Source: Elizabethkingia occulta (GTDB lineage Bacteria > Bacteroidota > Bacteroidia > Flavobacteriales > Weeksellaceae). Taken from it: DNA of 64,000 nt. The notes beneath the pieces were generated by a model, which ran no database searches, was not told the origin of the DNA, and saw only the letters and a list, made by a program, of their open reading frames with translations. This document shows, piece after piece, positions 7,647 to 16,702 of the stretch. How positions within the stretch are numbered: the first letter of the stretch is position 1; every line of letters starts with the position of its first letter. Position numbers and translations under genes: made by a program. The stretch is taken from positions 124,001 through 188,000 of the forward strand of contig NZ_MAHX01000016.1 of assembly GCF_002023715.1 (NCBI RefSeq), given 5' to 3'.

Positions 7647-9869
7647 ATGAAAAAACAAATAATATTATCTGCTATAGCTGTACTGGCTTATTTCCCGGGA
7701 TATGCGCAAAGTGTAAAAGATTCCGGAAATACTAAGAATATAGACGATGTTGTGATTGTCGCTTCTAGGAAGCCTACGAAGATATCGGATATTCCCGGAA
7801 CAGTTTGGGTAGTGCCAAAAGATAAAATTGAGTTACAGGCTAAGAATGGAGTTCCTATTAAAGAAATGCTTTCTATTCTTATACCGAGTTTAGACATAGG
7901 ACCACAGGGTAGAACTAATTATGGTCAAAATATGCGTGGCCGTTCTGCATTGGTAATGATTGATGGAGTTTCTCTAAACAGTATAAGAACAATCAGCCGT
8001 CAGCTGGATGCCATAGATCCTTTTAATATAGAGAGAATTGAGGTTCTGTCCGGAGCAAGTGCAATTTATGGAGGTAATGCTACAGGAGGCATTATTAATA
8101 TTATTACCAAAACACCTTCTAAAAAAGGATTAAGTGGAGAAACAGAGTTAGGAGTCCGTACCGGGTTTATGGGGAAAGATGATCACGACTTTCGTGCTGC
8201 TCAGTCTATCGCCGGAAAAGGCGAAAAGTTATTTGGAAGACTAGGTGTTGCTTATCAGCAGAATGGTGGTGTATATGGAGCCGATCAGAAGCAGCTGATT
8301 ACTGATATCACTCAAACGGATTTACAGTATAATCAGTCCATAGATATCTTGGCAACAGGAGGCTACAAGTTTAACAACAAGCATAAGGTTACAGCATCGG
8401 TACAGTATTATAATTCCAAGTTCAATGGAGACAGAAGTGTTTTTCTTGGAGAGAATCTTAGTGCTTTTACAAAACGTGATCCTAAAATCTTATCTATGAG
8501 AGACGGATTCTCTTCCGATAAAAATATAGGAACGGAGCGCTATATGGGAACTTTAGCGTATACCGGCAACAATATATTAGGAGGACAGGATCTTTATGTA
8601 CAGGTAGCTACAAGGGGCGAAAAATTAGGCTTTTATCCTTTTCCGGGGAATCTGAAGTTACAGACAGGAACAATAAGTTATATGTCGTCATCCCAACAAA
8701 ATACTTATTATACAGGTATAAAAGCATTGCTTTCCAAAAACTGGAATAAACTAAATATTACTTACGGGGTTGATATAGATTTTGAAAAATTCGACGCAAA
8801 CCAGTCGGTATACAATCTTGAGAAAACAATGTCAAGTGGCGGATTGATTAATACAACGCAATACGAGCTTGGCAGATATCCAACCAACCATTCCAGAAGT
8901 TATGCAGGATATGCTCAGGTAAAATATGATATCATTCCTAAATTACAACTTAATGCAGGAGTGCGTTATCAGAGAATTAATGTAGAGGTGGATGATTTTG
9001 TAGGGGCAACACAGCAAGTACAAGTAGCAATGGGCTATGGTAAGTCAGCTTCAGCCATTCCTGGTGGAAAAAGCGATTACAATATGACGCTAGCCAATGC
9101 AGGACTTTTATATAAGATTAATGAAAAGAATCAGGTATGGGGAACTTTCTCTCAAGGGGTAAGCCTTGCCGACCCATCCAAATATTATGGTGCCGGAACT
9201 TACAAGCTAGATCAGAAAACGGGAAACTGGAATGTAGTATCCAGTATTAACGTTAAAGAGCAACCATTACAAGGGATTAAAACAAATCAGTATGAAGTTG
9301 GTTACCGTGTTAACAGTAATGGTTTTAAAGCACAGGTTTCAGGCTTCCTAAGCAATTCCGATAAAAGCATAACGGTAGACAAACAAACATTTCAGTTAAT
9401 TGTAAATGATCTGAAGCTTAGAAATATGGGAATAGAGGCAGAAATATCTTATTATATGCCTAACGGAGTATATTTTGGAGCCAGTGGACTTTTAATAAAG
9501 TCTGAAGTAGATAATAAAGGAATGTGGAACAAGCAGGAAGTCTATAATGCCTCGCCTTCCAAAATGATATCATATATAGGATATCAGATTAAAAATTGGA
9601 ACTTCAGATACCAGCATTTGCAAAACTTTAAACTTAAGGACGACTTAGGAAATGTAATCGATTCATACGATACTGCAGATCTTATGATTGGCTATCAGCT
9701 ACCATGGGGTAAATTTAATCTTGGTATTCAGAACCTTTTCAATACCGATTATCAAACGATATGGAGTAAGCGTTCGCAGATACTATATGGCGCTTATGGT
9801 CTTCCGGATCTGTTCTATTATAAAGGAAGAGGAAGAACATTTAATCTTTCATATACCTTTAATTTCTAG
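7647..9869 (+). CDS. TonB-dependent ferric siderophore receptor, aerobactin (IutA)-like
   Basis: A 740-residue outer-membrane receptor with a signal peptide (to GYAQ). It has a TonB-box-like IDDVVIVA near residue 32, a plug domain, and a barrel ending in NLSYTFNF. The plug segment with SRQLDAIDPFNIERIEV and GASAIYGGNATGGIINI closely resembles E. coli IutA as I recall it. That suggests a hydroxamate siderophore of the aerobactin type as ligand. No siderophore synthesis or ABC transport genes lie nearby, so it may take up siderophores made by others. It has its own terminator. A Fur site could not be recognised in the AT-rich upstream region. Confidence 0.85.
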   Translation: MKKQIILSAIAVLAYFPGYAQSVKDSGNTKNIDDVVIVASRKPTKISDIPGTVWVVPKDKIELQAKNGVPIKEMLSILIPSLDIGPQGRTNYGQNMRGRSALVMIDGVSLNSIRTISRQLDAIDPFNIERIEVLSGASAIYGGNATGGIINIITKTPSKKGLSGETELGVRTGFMGKDDHDFRAAQSIAGKGEKLFGRLGVAYQQNGGVYGADQKQLITDITQTDLQYNQSIDILATGGYKFNNKHKVTASVQYYNSKFNGDRSVFLGENLSAFTKRDPKILSMRDGFSSDKNIGTERYMGTLAYTGNNILGGQDLYVQVATRGEKLGFYPFPGNLKLQTGTISYMSSSQQNTYYTGIKALLSKNWNKLNITYGVDIDFEKFDANQSVYNLEKTMSSGGLINTTQYELGRYPTNHSRSYAGYAQVKYDIIPKLQLNAGVRYQRINVEVDDFVGATQQVQVAMGYGKSASAIPGGKSDYNMTLANAGLLYKINEKNQVWGTFSQGVSLADPSKYYGAGTYKLDQKTGNWNVVSSINVKEQPLQGIKTNQYEVGYRVNSNGFKAQVSGFLSNSDKSITVDKQTFQLIVNDLKLRNMGIEAEISYYMPNGVYFGASGLLIKSEVDNKGMWNKQEVYNASPSKMISYIGYQIKNWNFRYQHLQNFKLKDDLGNVIDSYDTADLMIGYQLPWGKFNLGIQNLFNTDYQTIWSKRSQILYGAYGLPDLFYYKGRGRTFNLSYTFNF

Positions 9870-9924
9870 TATCAATGGTATTTATAGACAGATTGAAATA
9901 AATTTGTTAAAGAATCTTAATAAA

Positions 9925-9973
9925 AAGAAACCGCAAATCGCCAAAAAAGGCAGTTTGCGGTTTCTTTTTTTTT
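9925..9973 (+). terminator. Intrinsic terminator of the siderophore receptor gene
   Basis: The arms gaaaccgcaaa (9927-9937) and tttgcggtttc (9954-9964) form a strong stem with a purine-rich loop, followed by nine T. Confidence 0.9.
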
Positions 9974-9999
9974 AACACTCTCTGTATAAACGTTAAAAA

Positions 10000-10100
10000 G
10001 TGTTAAAATGTACAGGGTGTATGGTGGTTGAGCAGTGCTCGAAAAACACCTTTGTCTAAATTTGTGAAGCAATTTTCAAAAAAAGAGTACATTTTAACAC
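10000..10100. repeat. 14-bp inverted repeat flanking the promoter of the C40 peptidase gene
   Basis: GTGTTAAAATGTAC (10000-10013) and its exact reverse complement (10087-10100) flank the promoter. A further TTTAACACT copy at 9971-9979 pairs with AGTGTTAAA at 9999-10007. The placement around the -7 element suggests regulator half-sites rather than a terminator. Confidence 0.5.
10051..10086 (+). promoter_or_regulatory. Promoter and conserved leader of the C40 peptidase gene
   Basis: TTTGTCTAAATTTG (10051-10064) contains a TAnnTTTG -7 element. It is followed by GAAGCAATTTTCAAAAAA (10066-10083), which recurs exactly ahead of the L,D-transpeptidase-like gene at 61862-61879, at a near-identical distance from a -7 element there. 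The expected transcript start is around 10071, so this block would be the start of the mRNA leader. Confidence 0.65.
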
Positions 10101-10115
10101 AGTAATTAAATATAT

Positions 10116-10763
10116 ATGAAGAAAAGAATTTCACTTTATTTAATAGCAATTGTAGGAGCTATGTCACTACAATCGTGTGTTTCTAATTATGTTGTTTCCA
10201 GTCCTGTACAATACAAAACCGATGCCAAACTGGCGAAACTAAGCCCGAAAAAAATAGCAGAAGCTAAAAAAGAAATCAAAGAAAATGTAGGTGAATCTGT
10301 GGCTACATTTGCGAGCTTAGAGAAAGCAGGAATGGAAGAAGCATTAAACGCATCAGTAAAAAGAAATAATACAATCGATAATGTGCTGAAGCAGGCATAT
10401 ACATACCTTGGTACACCGTACCGTTTAGGCGGTACAACTAGAAGCGGAATAGATTGTTCTGCTTTTGTTTTGTCAGTGTATGAAGAAGCTACAGGTGTAG
10501 AACTGCCAAGAGTAGCTGCTTCTCAGGCTCATGAAGGGCAGCCTATAGCAAAAGAAAACTTACAGAAGGGAGACCTTATTTTCTTTGCTCATTCAGGAAG
10601 AGGAAGAATTTCTCACGTAGGAATTGTTGAAGAAGTAACATCTTCGGGTGAAATTAAATTTATACATGCTTCTACATCAAGAGGAGTAATGGTATCTTCA
10701 CTGGATGATTCATATTGGAGAGGAAAATACAGATCAGCAAAAAGAATTATTGCAGAGAACTAG
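10116..10763 (+). CDS. C40 (NlpC/P60) cell-wall peptidase, lipoprotein
   Basis: A 215-residue lipoprotein (lipobox LQSC, Cys21) with a C-terminal NlpC/P60 domain from about residue 85. The catalytic Cys114 lies in GIDCSAFV, His167 in SHVGIV, and the third polar residue is His184 in FIHAST. Such enzymes cut D-Glu to diamino acid bonds in peptidoglycan stem peptides (Spr/MepS type), opening the wall for growth. Residues 22-85 form a linker rich in Lys and Ala. It is a single gene with its own promoter, which is related in sequence to that of the L,D-transpeptidase-like gene at 61.9 kb, and its own terminator. Confidence 0.9.
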   Translation: MKKRISLYLIAIVGAMSLQSCVSNYVVSSPVQYKTDAKLAKLSPKKIAEAKKEIKENVGESVATFASLEKAGMEEALNASVKRNNTIDNVLKQAYTYLGTPYRLGGTTRSGIDCSAFVLSVYEEATGVELPRVAASQAHEGQPIAKENLQKGDLIFFAHSGRGRISHVGIVEEVTSSGEIKFIHASTSRGVMVSSLDDSYWRGKYRSAKRIIAEN

Positions 10764-11088
10764 TATTTTGTAGAATAAATGAAAATAACAAAAACAAAGC
10801 CTTTAGATTTCTAAAGGCTTTGTTTTTTATGGGGTGTATTTAAGCTCTAATCTTTATAGTTGATATTCTTTCCCGGAAAAACAATGTTATTGACTGTAAA
10901 CGGCTTTTATGTTCGTCATTAAGCTTTGTGATAATTATAGTATCATAATCTTTTATATTCTTTTGGTGAGGAAAAGCTAGAATTCCTTACAAAACTATAC
11001 TAACAGATAACTCTGATATTGCATATCTAAGTAGGAGTTATTAATCCCGATTGTAAGGGAGTGTAATATAAGATTGAAATAAAATGAC
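10764..11088. other. Intergenic region without a recognised gene
   Basis: The left part holds the strong terminator at 10794-10828. The remaining 260 bases up to the rodA stop codon are AT-rich; I see no gene, RNA fold or clear terminator for the minus-strand rod operon in them. Confidence 0.6.
10794..10828 (+). terminator. Intrinsic terminator of the C40 peptidase gene
   Basis: A perfect 14-bp stem (acaaagcctttaga / tctaaaggctttgt) with a 2-base centre and a T-run. Confidence 0.9.
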
Positions 11089-12318
11089 TTATACCAGACT
11101 ATTGCGGTCCGCGTAGTTTAGTTTGAAGAATATAAATGTCATCATAGAGAAGGCAAGTAAGGAACTACCACCATAACTGAAGTAAGGCATAGGAATACCA
11201 ACAGTTGGAAATAAGCCCATAACCATGCCTAAATTGATACAAAAGTGTAAAAGTAATATAGAGGCAAAGCTGTAGCCAAAAACCCTGTTAAAGGTGCTTT
11301 TCTGCTTTTCAGCCAAATAGTATATCCTTCCTATATACAAAACATAACAAATAATAAGTGTAGCACTTCCTATAAAGCCCCATTCTTCACCTACTGTACA
11401 GAATATGTAATCGGTTTGCTGTTCAGGTACAAATTTACCCTGGGTTACAGAACCTTCTTTATAGCCCTTGCCCCATAGTCCTCCGGAACCAATAGCGGTC
11501 TTGGAATATAAAAGGTTGTAACCAGAAGTATCACGAAACATTCTTTCACCTTTATAAAGTACTTCAATTCTTTCTCTCTGGTGTTTAGGTAGCTTTTCAA
11601 GGATTTTTGGAGAAGCCAAAGCCAGACCGCTCAGAACAAGTACTGAACCTACAATAGAAGCTATGGAAATAATATTCCAGGATATTTTATAATAATTGAA
11701 AAAGATAAGTAATCCGGTAATAATAAGAATTCCTGAAACCACATAAAGTGGATTTATAGCAAGTGATACCAGAAAAACCACAGCAAAAAGAAAACCTAAA
11801 CCAAATAGCCATCCACTGAGTCCTTCACGGTATAAAGCGATAAAAAATGCACCAAATACCAACAGTGATCCTACGTCCGGAATTGCAAGAACCACAACTG
11901 CAGGAATCGCAATAATACCAAGAGCTGTCCATAGAGATTTCTTATTTTTTATATTAAAATCTGGCCCGGCAACATAGTTCGCCAGCATAAGAGCTGTACC
12001 AATTTTGGCAAATTCTACAGGCTGCATCGTAAAGCTCCCAAATTTATACCAGTTTTTCTGCCCTAGAATTTCTTTTCCAAAAGGAAATAGACCAATAAGT
12101 AATAATACTCCGCCAACATAGATAATTGAGGCCATATTCTCAAAAAACTTGTTTCTGGTAAAAAATATGATAATACCAACAAACACAGAAATACCAAAGA
12201 ATACCAATTGCTTCTTACCCAATTCGGCGTCTACACTATTGATATTTGCAATAGCGAAAATACAAAGCAGGAAGTATAATCCTAGTCCCAGCTTATCAAT
12301 TCCTTCGGCCCACTTCAT
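11089..12318 (-). CDS. rodA: RodA, SEDS-family peptidoglycan glycosyltransferase
   Basis: A 409-residue polytopic inner-membrane protein of the FtsW/RodA/SpoVE (SEDS) family. It polymerises lipid II into glycan strands with its partner PBP2 during side-wall growth. Hydrophobic segments span the protein. The family's hallmark VGEEWGFIGS and PTVGIPMPYFSYGGSS segments are present near the C-terminus. It is the last gene of the rod operon, 1 base after the PBP2 stop codon, which indicates translational coupling to its partner. Confidence 0.95.
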   Translation of the reverse strand: MKWAEGIDKLGLGLYFLLCIFAIANINSVDAELGKKQLVFFGISVFVGIIIFFTRNKFFENMASIIYVGGVLLLIGLFPFGKEILGQKNWYKFGSFTMQPVEFAKIGTALMLANYVAGPDFNIKNKKSLWTALGIIAIPAVVVLAIPDVGSLLVFGAFFIALYREGLSGWLFGLGFLFAVVFLVSLAINPLYVVSGILIITGLLIFFNYYKISWNIISIASIVGSVLVLSGLALASPKILEKLPKHQRERIEVLYKGERMFRDTSGYNLLYSKTAIGSGGLWGKGYKEGSVTQGKFVPEQQTDYIFCTVGEEWGFIGSATLIICYVLYIGRIYYLAEKQKSTFNRVFGYSFASILLLHFCINLGMVMGLFPTVGIPMPYFSYGGSSLLAFSMMTFIFFKLNYADRNSLV

Positions 12319-12319
12319 A

Positions 12320-14308
12320 CTAATTTTTGGTTTTATTTTGTTGTTGCGGCTTCGGTTGCTCCGCGGATATTTTCAATGCCTTCAGGCTGTCCTCTGTTTT
12401 TTTTCTTTTCTGGATAGAGTCCTGTTTGTTTGGCTCTACATAAAGGCCTTTTCTCTTCAGGTCAACAATCCATTGTCTTTTATACTCCGGCATAAAGCTG
12501 GAAGTTATCATTTTTTTGTACAGGTGTTCACGTTTAAGCTCACCGGTTATATATTTTTCAGCAACTACTGTTGCGGCAGGTCCAGCCCATGTAGCGCCAA
12601 ATCCGGCATGCTCCATTACGGCGGCTACCACAATTTTTGGCTTGTCTGCAGGAGCAATCAGTACGAAAATAGAGTTATCCTTACCTTGTGGAACCTGTGC
12701 TGTACCTGTCTTGGCCAGCTGTGTAAAGTCTGAAGATCTTAAACTTCTTGCGGTACCCGCTAATACCACCTGTTCCATACCTTTCAGAATTGGTTCAAAA
12801 TGCTTAGGATCTACAAGAGTTTTATGCTTTACCTTAAAGCGAGGGTCTGGGTTAGGCTTTCCATTGACAAGCTTTACAATATGTGGTGTTATATACCATC
12901 CTTTGTTGGCAATTGCCGCAACGGCATTGGCCATCTGAAGAGGTGTAAGAAGCACGTCTCCCTGCCCCATACCATTGAATATAGCACCGTTTCTGGTAAT
13001 GTCGGAGAACCAGTTTTTAGTACCACTTCTTTTTTCATAAAACTCTCCGGATGGAATACGTCCCTTGGAGCCAACAGCTAGGTCATTGTTTAAAAATTCT
13101 CCAACGCCAAAGCTATTCATTATTTTTTTCCATTCGTCAACTCCTTTGGTGGGATCTCCCGGATATTTATTCATAATTGAAATAAAAGCATAGGAGAAAT
13201 AACAGTTACTGGAAACCCGTATTGCAGGAATCAATGGATCTGCTCCGCCATGTCCCTTAATTCTCAAACCTCTATAATTGAAGCCTCCGCCACAAGGGTA
13301 TACTGTTTTTTCATCCATTACGCCCATTTGCATCCCGGCCAAAGCTGTAAGTAATTTGAAAGTAGATCCCGGAGGATAGGCTGCCTGTAATGATCTGTCG
13401 AAGGTTGGCTTGTTATCGTAAAGTGTATCTACCTGTAATTTGTACAGGTTTTTATTTTTCTCCGGACCGGTAAATAGATTCGGATCGATATCCGGACCAG
13501 AGGCTAAAACCAGAATTTCTCCGTTATTAGGATCTATAGCGACAATAGCACCATGTTTGTTAACCAGCATTTCTTCAGCTATTTTCTGAAGATCGTAGTC
13601 TATTGTCAGGGTTAGATCATCTCCGGGAACAACCTGCTTATCCAGTTTGCCATCTTTATAAGAACCAATATTCCTCAGGCGTATATCTTTTTGGATATAC
13701 TTCATCCCTTTAACACCACGAAGCTGCTTTTCATAGGATTTTTCAACTCCGGTCATACCGGCAATATCTCCAGGAAGATAGTAGGTGGAGTCTCTTTTGA
13801 TATAAGACGGGTTTACCTGATTGGTGTACCCTAAAAGGTTTCCTGAAGTATTGATTTCGTATTGTCTTTGTGGTCTCGAAACAATTGAAAATGCAGGATA
13901 TTTAAAAATACGTTCCTGAATTCTGGCAATATCCTCTCTGCCTAAATCTTTAATAAAGGTCATTGGAGTAAGTTTAGAGTAATATTTTTCGGCCTTTACT
14001 TCTTCTATACGTTTAATAAACTGTGTTTTGTTCATTCCTACGAGGCTGCAGAAAGAAATAGTATCAAAATCCGGCTTCATAAGTGCCTGAGTGAATGAAA
14101 TTTCGAAGGATGGCTGGTTGCCCACCATAATTTTACCATTTCTGTCAAATATAACACCGCGCTGAGGGATAATATATTCTATTTTGATAGAGGTATTGGC
14201 AGCATTCAAAGCATACCTGTCTGTAAACAACTGTAAATAAGCCAGGCGCGCAACGAAAATGCACGCTATAATACTAATAAAGGCCAATATTCTGAAGTAC
14301 GGTTTCAC
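12320..14308 (-). CDS. mrdA: Penicillin-binding protein 2 (peptidoglycan DD-transpeptidase)
   Basis: A 662-residue class B PBP. One N-terminal membrane anchor (residues 7-25) is followed by a dimerisation domain with the RGVIFDRNG motif. The transpeptidase domain has the active Ser315 in PPGSTFK, an SSN motif and a KTGTAQ motif. It crosslinks the new wall made by RodA during elongation. The C-terminal tail after the catalytic domain is Lys/Gln-rich. Its start overlaps the mreD stop by 4 bases, and rodA follows at once, the usual mre-mrd arrangement of Bacteroidota. Confidence 0.95.
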   Translation of the reverse strand: MKPYFRILAFISIIACIFVARLAYLQLFTDRYALNAANTSIKIEYIIPQRGVIFDRNGKIMVGNQPSFEISFTQALMKPDFDTISFCSLVGMNKTQFIKRIEEVKAEKYYSKLTPMTFIKDLGREDIARIQERIFKYPAFSIVSRPQRQYEINTSGNLLGYTNQVNPSYIKRDSTYYLPGDIAGMTGVEKSYEKQLRGVKGMKYIQKDIRLRNIGSYKDGKLDKQVVPGDDLTLTIDYDLQKIAEEMLVNKHGAIVAIDPNNGEILVLASGPDIDPNLFTGPEKNKNLYKLQVDTLYDNKPTFDRSLQAAYPPGSTFKLLTALAGMQMGVMDEKTVYPCGGGFNYRGLRIKGHGGADPLIPAIRVSSNCYFSYAFISIMNKYPGDPTKGVDEWKKIMNSFGVGEFLNNDLAVGSKGRIPSGEFYEKRSGTKNWFSDITRNGAIFNGMGQGDVLLTPLQMANAVAAIANKGWYITPHIVKLVNGKPNPDPRFKVKHKTLVDPKHFEPILKGMEQVVLAGTARSLRSSDFTQLAKTGTAQVPQGKDNSIFVLIAPADKPKIVVAAVMEHAGFGATWAGPAATVVAEKYITGELKREHLYKKMITSSFMPEYKRQWIVDLKRKGLYVEPNKQDSIQKRKKTEDSLKALKISAEQPKPQQQNKTKN

Positions 14309-14808
14309 ACTTTTTGTTTGATTCTAAAAATTAAGGCATACAGGAGGATAAATACAAATGAAATAATTGTAGTAAAAATAACATTTATAAAGACTTCCAG
14401 AATTCTGCTCAATTTAAAAAATTCAAGATATTGTACCAATAGCTGATGAATAAAAATATTGATAAATATAAAAAACAAAAATTGTGTCCACTGAATGGAC
14501 TGAAATGAAAAGCTATCAGCTTCATTGGATATAGAAGACTGAAATAATTGTGTTCTGAAATAAGCTATAAGGCATGTAGCAAATGCATTAATTCCCCAGG
14601 TTCCAAGGAAAGCGTCGATACCAAGACCTAATAAAAAGCTTGAAAATAAATAAATATAATTATTACGATAGAATGGGTAGAACATTACAAAAATAGGGTA
14701 TACCACGGGGATATATCCGGAAATTGAAAGTCTGTTAAACAGAAATATCTGCAATGCAATAAGCAATGCAATCATTAAAAGGTCTGTTATAACATTTCTA
14801 CTTACCAT
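14305..14808 (-). CDS. mreD: MreD-like rod-shape determining membrane protein
   Basis: A 167-residue protein with five to six predicted hydrophobic segments. It has little sequence conservation, as is usual for MreD, but its size, topology and position between mreC and PBP2 identify it. It links MreC to the wall-synthesis complex in the inner membrane. Its start overlaps the mreC end by 11 bases and its stop overlaps the PBP2 start by 4 bases, so the genes are tightly coupled. Confidence 0.85.
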   Translation of the reverse strand: MVSRNVITDLLMIALLIALQIFLFNRLSISGYIPVVYPIFVMFYPFYRNNYIYLFSSFLLGLGIDAFLGTWGINAFATCLIAYFRTQLFQSSISNEADSFSFQSIQWTQFLFFIFINIFIHQLLVQYLEFFKLSRILEVFINVIFTTIISFVFILLYALIFRIKQKV

Positions 14809-15646
14809 TCTGCACTTTGATTAAAGTATCCTGAATTTGTTTTGCAGGCATTTTTTTAAGGTTGTTCACGATGAATACCTTTTGGGTCTGCCCCAGTTTT
14901 TCACTCAGTTCTACTGAGATATCCCAGAAACCGGTTTTAGGATCTACATCGTAACCGGCAATTTTTCCAATCATAATTCCTTTCGGGAAAATAGAAGATT
15001 TACCATCGGTAACAACAGTATCTCCGATTTTCAGAGGAACATATTTAGGTACATCTGAAAGATGCATTGTTCTGGAATCTTCACCTCTCCATGTTAGTGT
15101 ACCAAAGTACCCCGAATTTTTAAGAGAGGCATTAATTCTTATTTTGTGGATACTCAGTACAGATTGCACAAGAGAATAATTGCTGGTTGTATTAATTACA
15201 ATTCCGGCAATCCCTTGTGGTGAAATTACACCCATTTCTGGTGCAATTCCCTGCTGAGATCCTCTGTTTATCGTAAAATAGTTGTCACTCCTGTTGATAG
15301 AGTTAAAGACAACATCGGCATCTACAAATGTGTAAACCTGTTCTCCTTTCACAGAGTCATTTACCTTTGTAAGTTTTGCAGGACCCGAATAATCCTTTCC
15401 GTAAAGCTCTATCATAAGAGCTTTGTTTTGGGCAACGAGATCCTCATTTATCTGTTTTAGTTTCAGATAATTGGTTCCTTCGTCTATATATCCGGATATC
15501 CGGGAGTTAAAAGCAGAAGTTTGTGCAGCAATAAAAGACTGCTGCATAGAATTTTTTCTGAAAATTAAGATTACAGCAATAATCTGCAAGACGATAAAGA
15601 AGACGAAGAATCCATTCTTCGAAAATAATCTTATCAGAAAGCTCAT
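14798..15646 (-). CDS. mreC: MreC, rod-shape determining protein
   Basis: A 282-residue protein with one N-terminal membrane segment (about residues 10-28), then a coiled-coil-like stretch and the periplasmic beta-sandwich of MreC. Recognisable pieces are NRGSQQGIAPEMGVISPQGIAGIV and, later, GDTVVTDGKSSIFPKGIMIGKI, written here only to mark residues 127-150 and 207-229. MreC scaffolds PBP2 and RodA. It sits 30 bases after mreB and overlaps mreD. Confidence 0.92.
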   Translation of the reverse strand: MSFLIRLFSKNGFFVFFIVLQIIAVILIFRKNSMQQSFIAAQTSAFNSRISGYIDEGTNYLKLKQINEDLVAQNKALMIELYGKDYSGPAKLTKVNDSVKGEQVYTFVDADVVFNSINRSDNYFTINRGSQQGIAPEMGVISPQGIAGIVINTTSNYSLVQSVLSIHKIRINASLKNSGYFGTLTWRGEDSRTMHLSDVPKYVPLKIGDTVVTDGKSSIFPKGIMIGKIAGYDVDPKTGFWDISVELSEKLGQTQKVFIVNNLKKMPAKQIQDTLIKVQNGK

Positions 15647-15676
15647 TTAATTTTCAGAGGGAATATAGGGTTATAA

Positions 15677-16702
15677 TTACTTAATCAGGAAGTTAAATTT
15701 ATCCATGTTCTTCAATGCGATACCAGTACCACGAACTACAGCTCTTAGCGGGTCTTCTGCTACGAATACAGGTAAACCTGTTTTTCTGTGAATTCTGTCG
15801 CTTAGACCTCTTAGTAAGGCACCACCACCAGCTAAATAAATACCAGTTTTATAGATATCAGCAGCCAATTCCGGAGGTGTAAGAGATAGCGTTTCCATTA
15901 CAGCATCTTCAATGCGGATAATAGATTTGTCTAATGCACGTGCAATCTCTTTGTAGCCTACCATAATTTCTTTAGGCTTACCAGTGATAAGGTCTCTACC
16001 TTGTACCGGAATATCTTCAATTGGCATATCCAGTTCTTCAACTGCGGAACCAACCTCAATTTTAACTCTTTCAGCTGTTCTCTCTCCAATATACAAATTG
16101 TGGTGAGTTCTCAGGTAATATGCAATATCGTTAGTGAATACATCACCTGCAATTTTTACAGATTTATCACAAACAATACCTCCTAATGCAACAACTGCAA
16201 TTTCGGTTGTACCACCACCTATATCGATAATCATATTACCTTCAGGCTTTTGTACGTCAATACCAACTCCTATTGCAGCGGCCATTGGTTCATAAATCAG
16301 ACGAACTTCTTTAGCGTTCACTTTTTGGGCAGAATCTCTTACAGCGCGTTTTTCAACTTCAGTAATACCAGAAGGGATACAGATTACGATACGTAAAGCT
16401 GGTTGGAAAAGTTTTCCTTTGATTCCAGGAATTTTCTTGATGAATTCCTTAATCATATGTTCAGAAGCCTGGAAATCTGCAATAACCCCATCTTTAAGCG
16501 GACGGACGGTTTTGATATCTTCGTGGGTTTTTCCCTGCATATGTTTAGCCTGCTCTCCGACAGCAATTGGCTTCCCGGTGGATCGCTCTATTGCAACGAT
16601 AGAAGGCTGATCGATTACAATTTTATTATTATGGATGATCAGCGTATTCGCCGTCCCAAGGTCAATAGCAATTTCTTGCGTGAACATATCAAATAAACCC
16701 AT
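15677..16702 (-). CDS. mreB: MreB, actin-like rod-shape protein
   Basis: A 341-residue actin homologue that forms short membrane filaments and directs the elongation machinery. I take the ATG at 16702 (MGLFDMFTQEIAIDLGTAN) as the start; the frame stays open 15 codons further, but MGLF matches the usual MreB beginning. The phosphate-1 loop (DLGTANT), the phosphate-2 loop (DIGGGTTEIA) and the adenosine motif (LAGGGALLRG) are intact. It is the first gene of the five-gene rod operon, which has no visible internal terminator. Confidence 0.97.
   Translation of the reverse strand: MGLFDMFTQEIAIDLGTANTLIIHNNKIVIDQPSIVAIERSTGKPIAVGEQAKHMQGKTHEDIKTVRPLKDGVIADFQASEHMIKEFIKKIPGIKGKLFQPALRIVICIPSGITEVEKRAVRDSAQKVNAKEVRLIYEPMAAAIGVGIDVQKPEGNMIIDIGGGTTEIAVVALGGIVCDKSVKIAGDVFTNDIAYYLRTHHNLYIGERTAERVKIEVGSAVEELDMPIEDIPVQGRDLITGKPKEIMVGYKEIARALDKSIIRIEDAVMETLSLTPPELAADIYKTGIYLAGGGALLRGLSDRIHRKTGLPVFVAEDPLRAVVRGTGIALKNMDKFNFLIK

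Noticed and set aside
12149-12733. A 194-codon open frame antisense to rodA and PBP2
   Set aside because: It lies wholly opposite two intact, well-recognised genes, has low-complexity composition (Leu, Arg, Ser, Cys) and no family resemblance.
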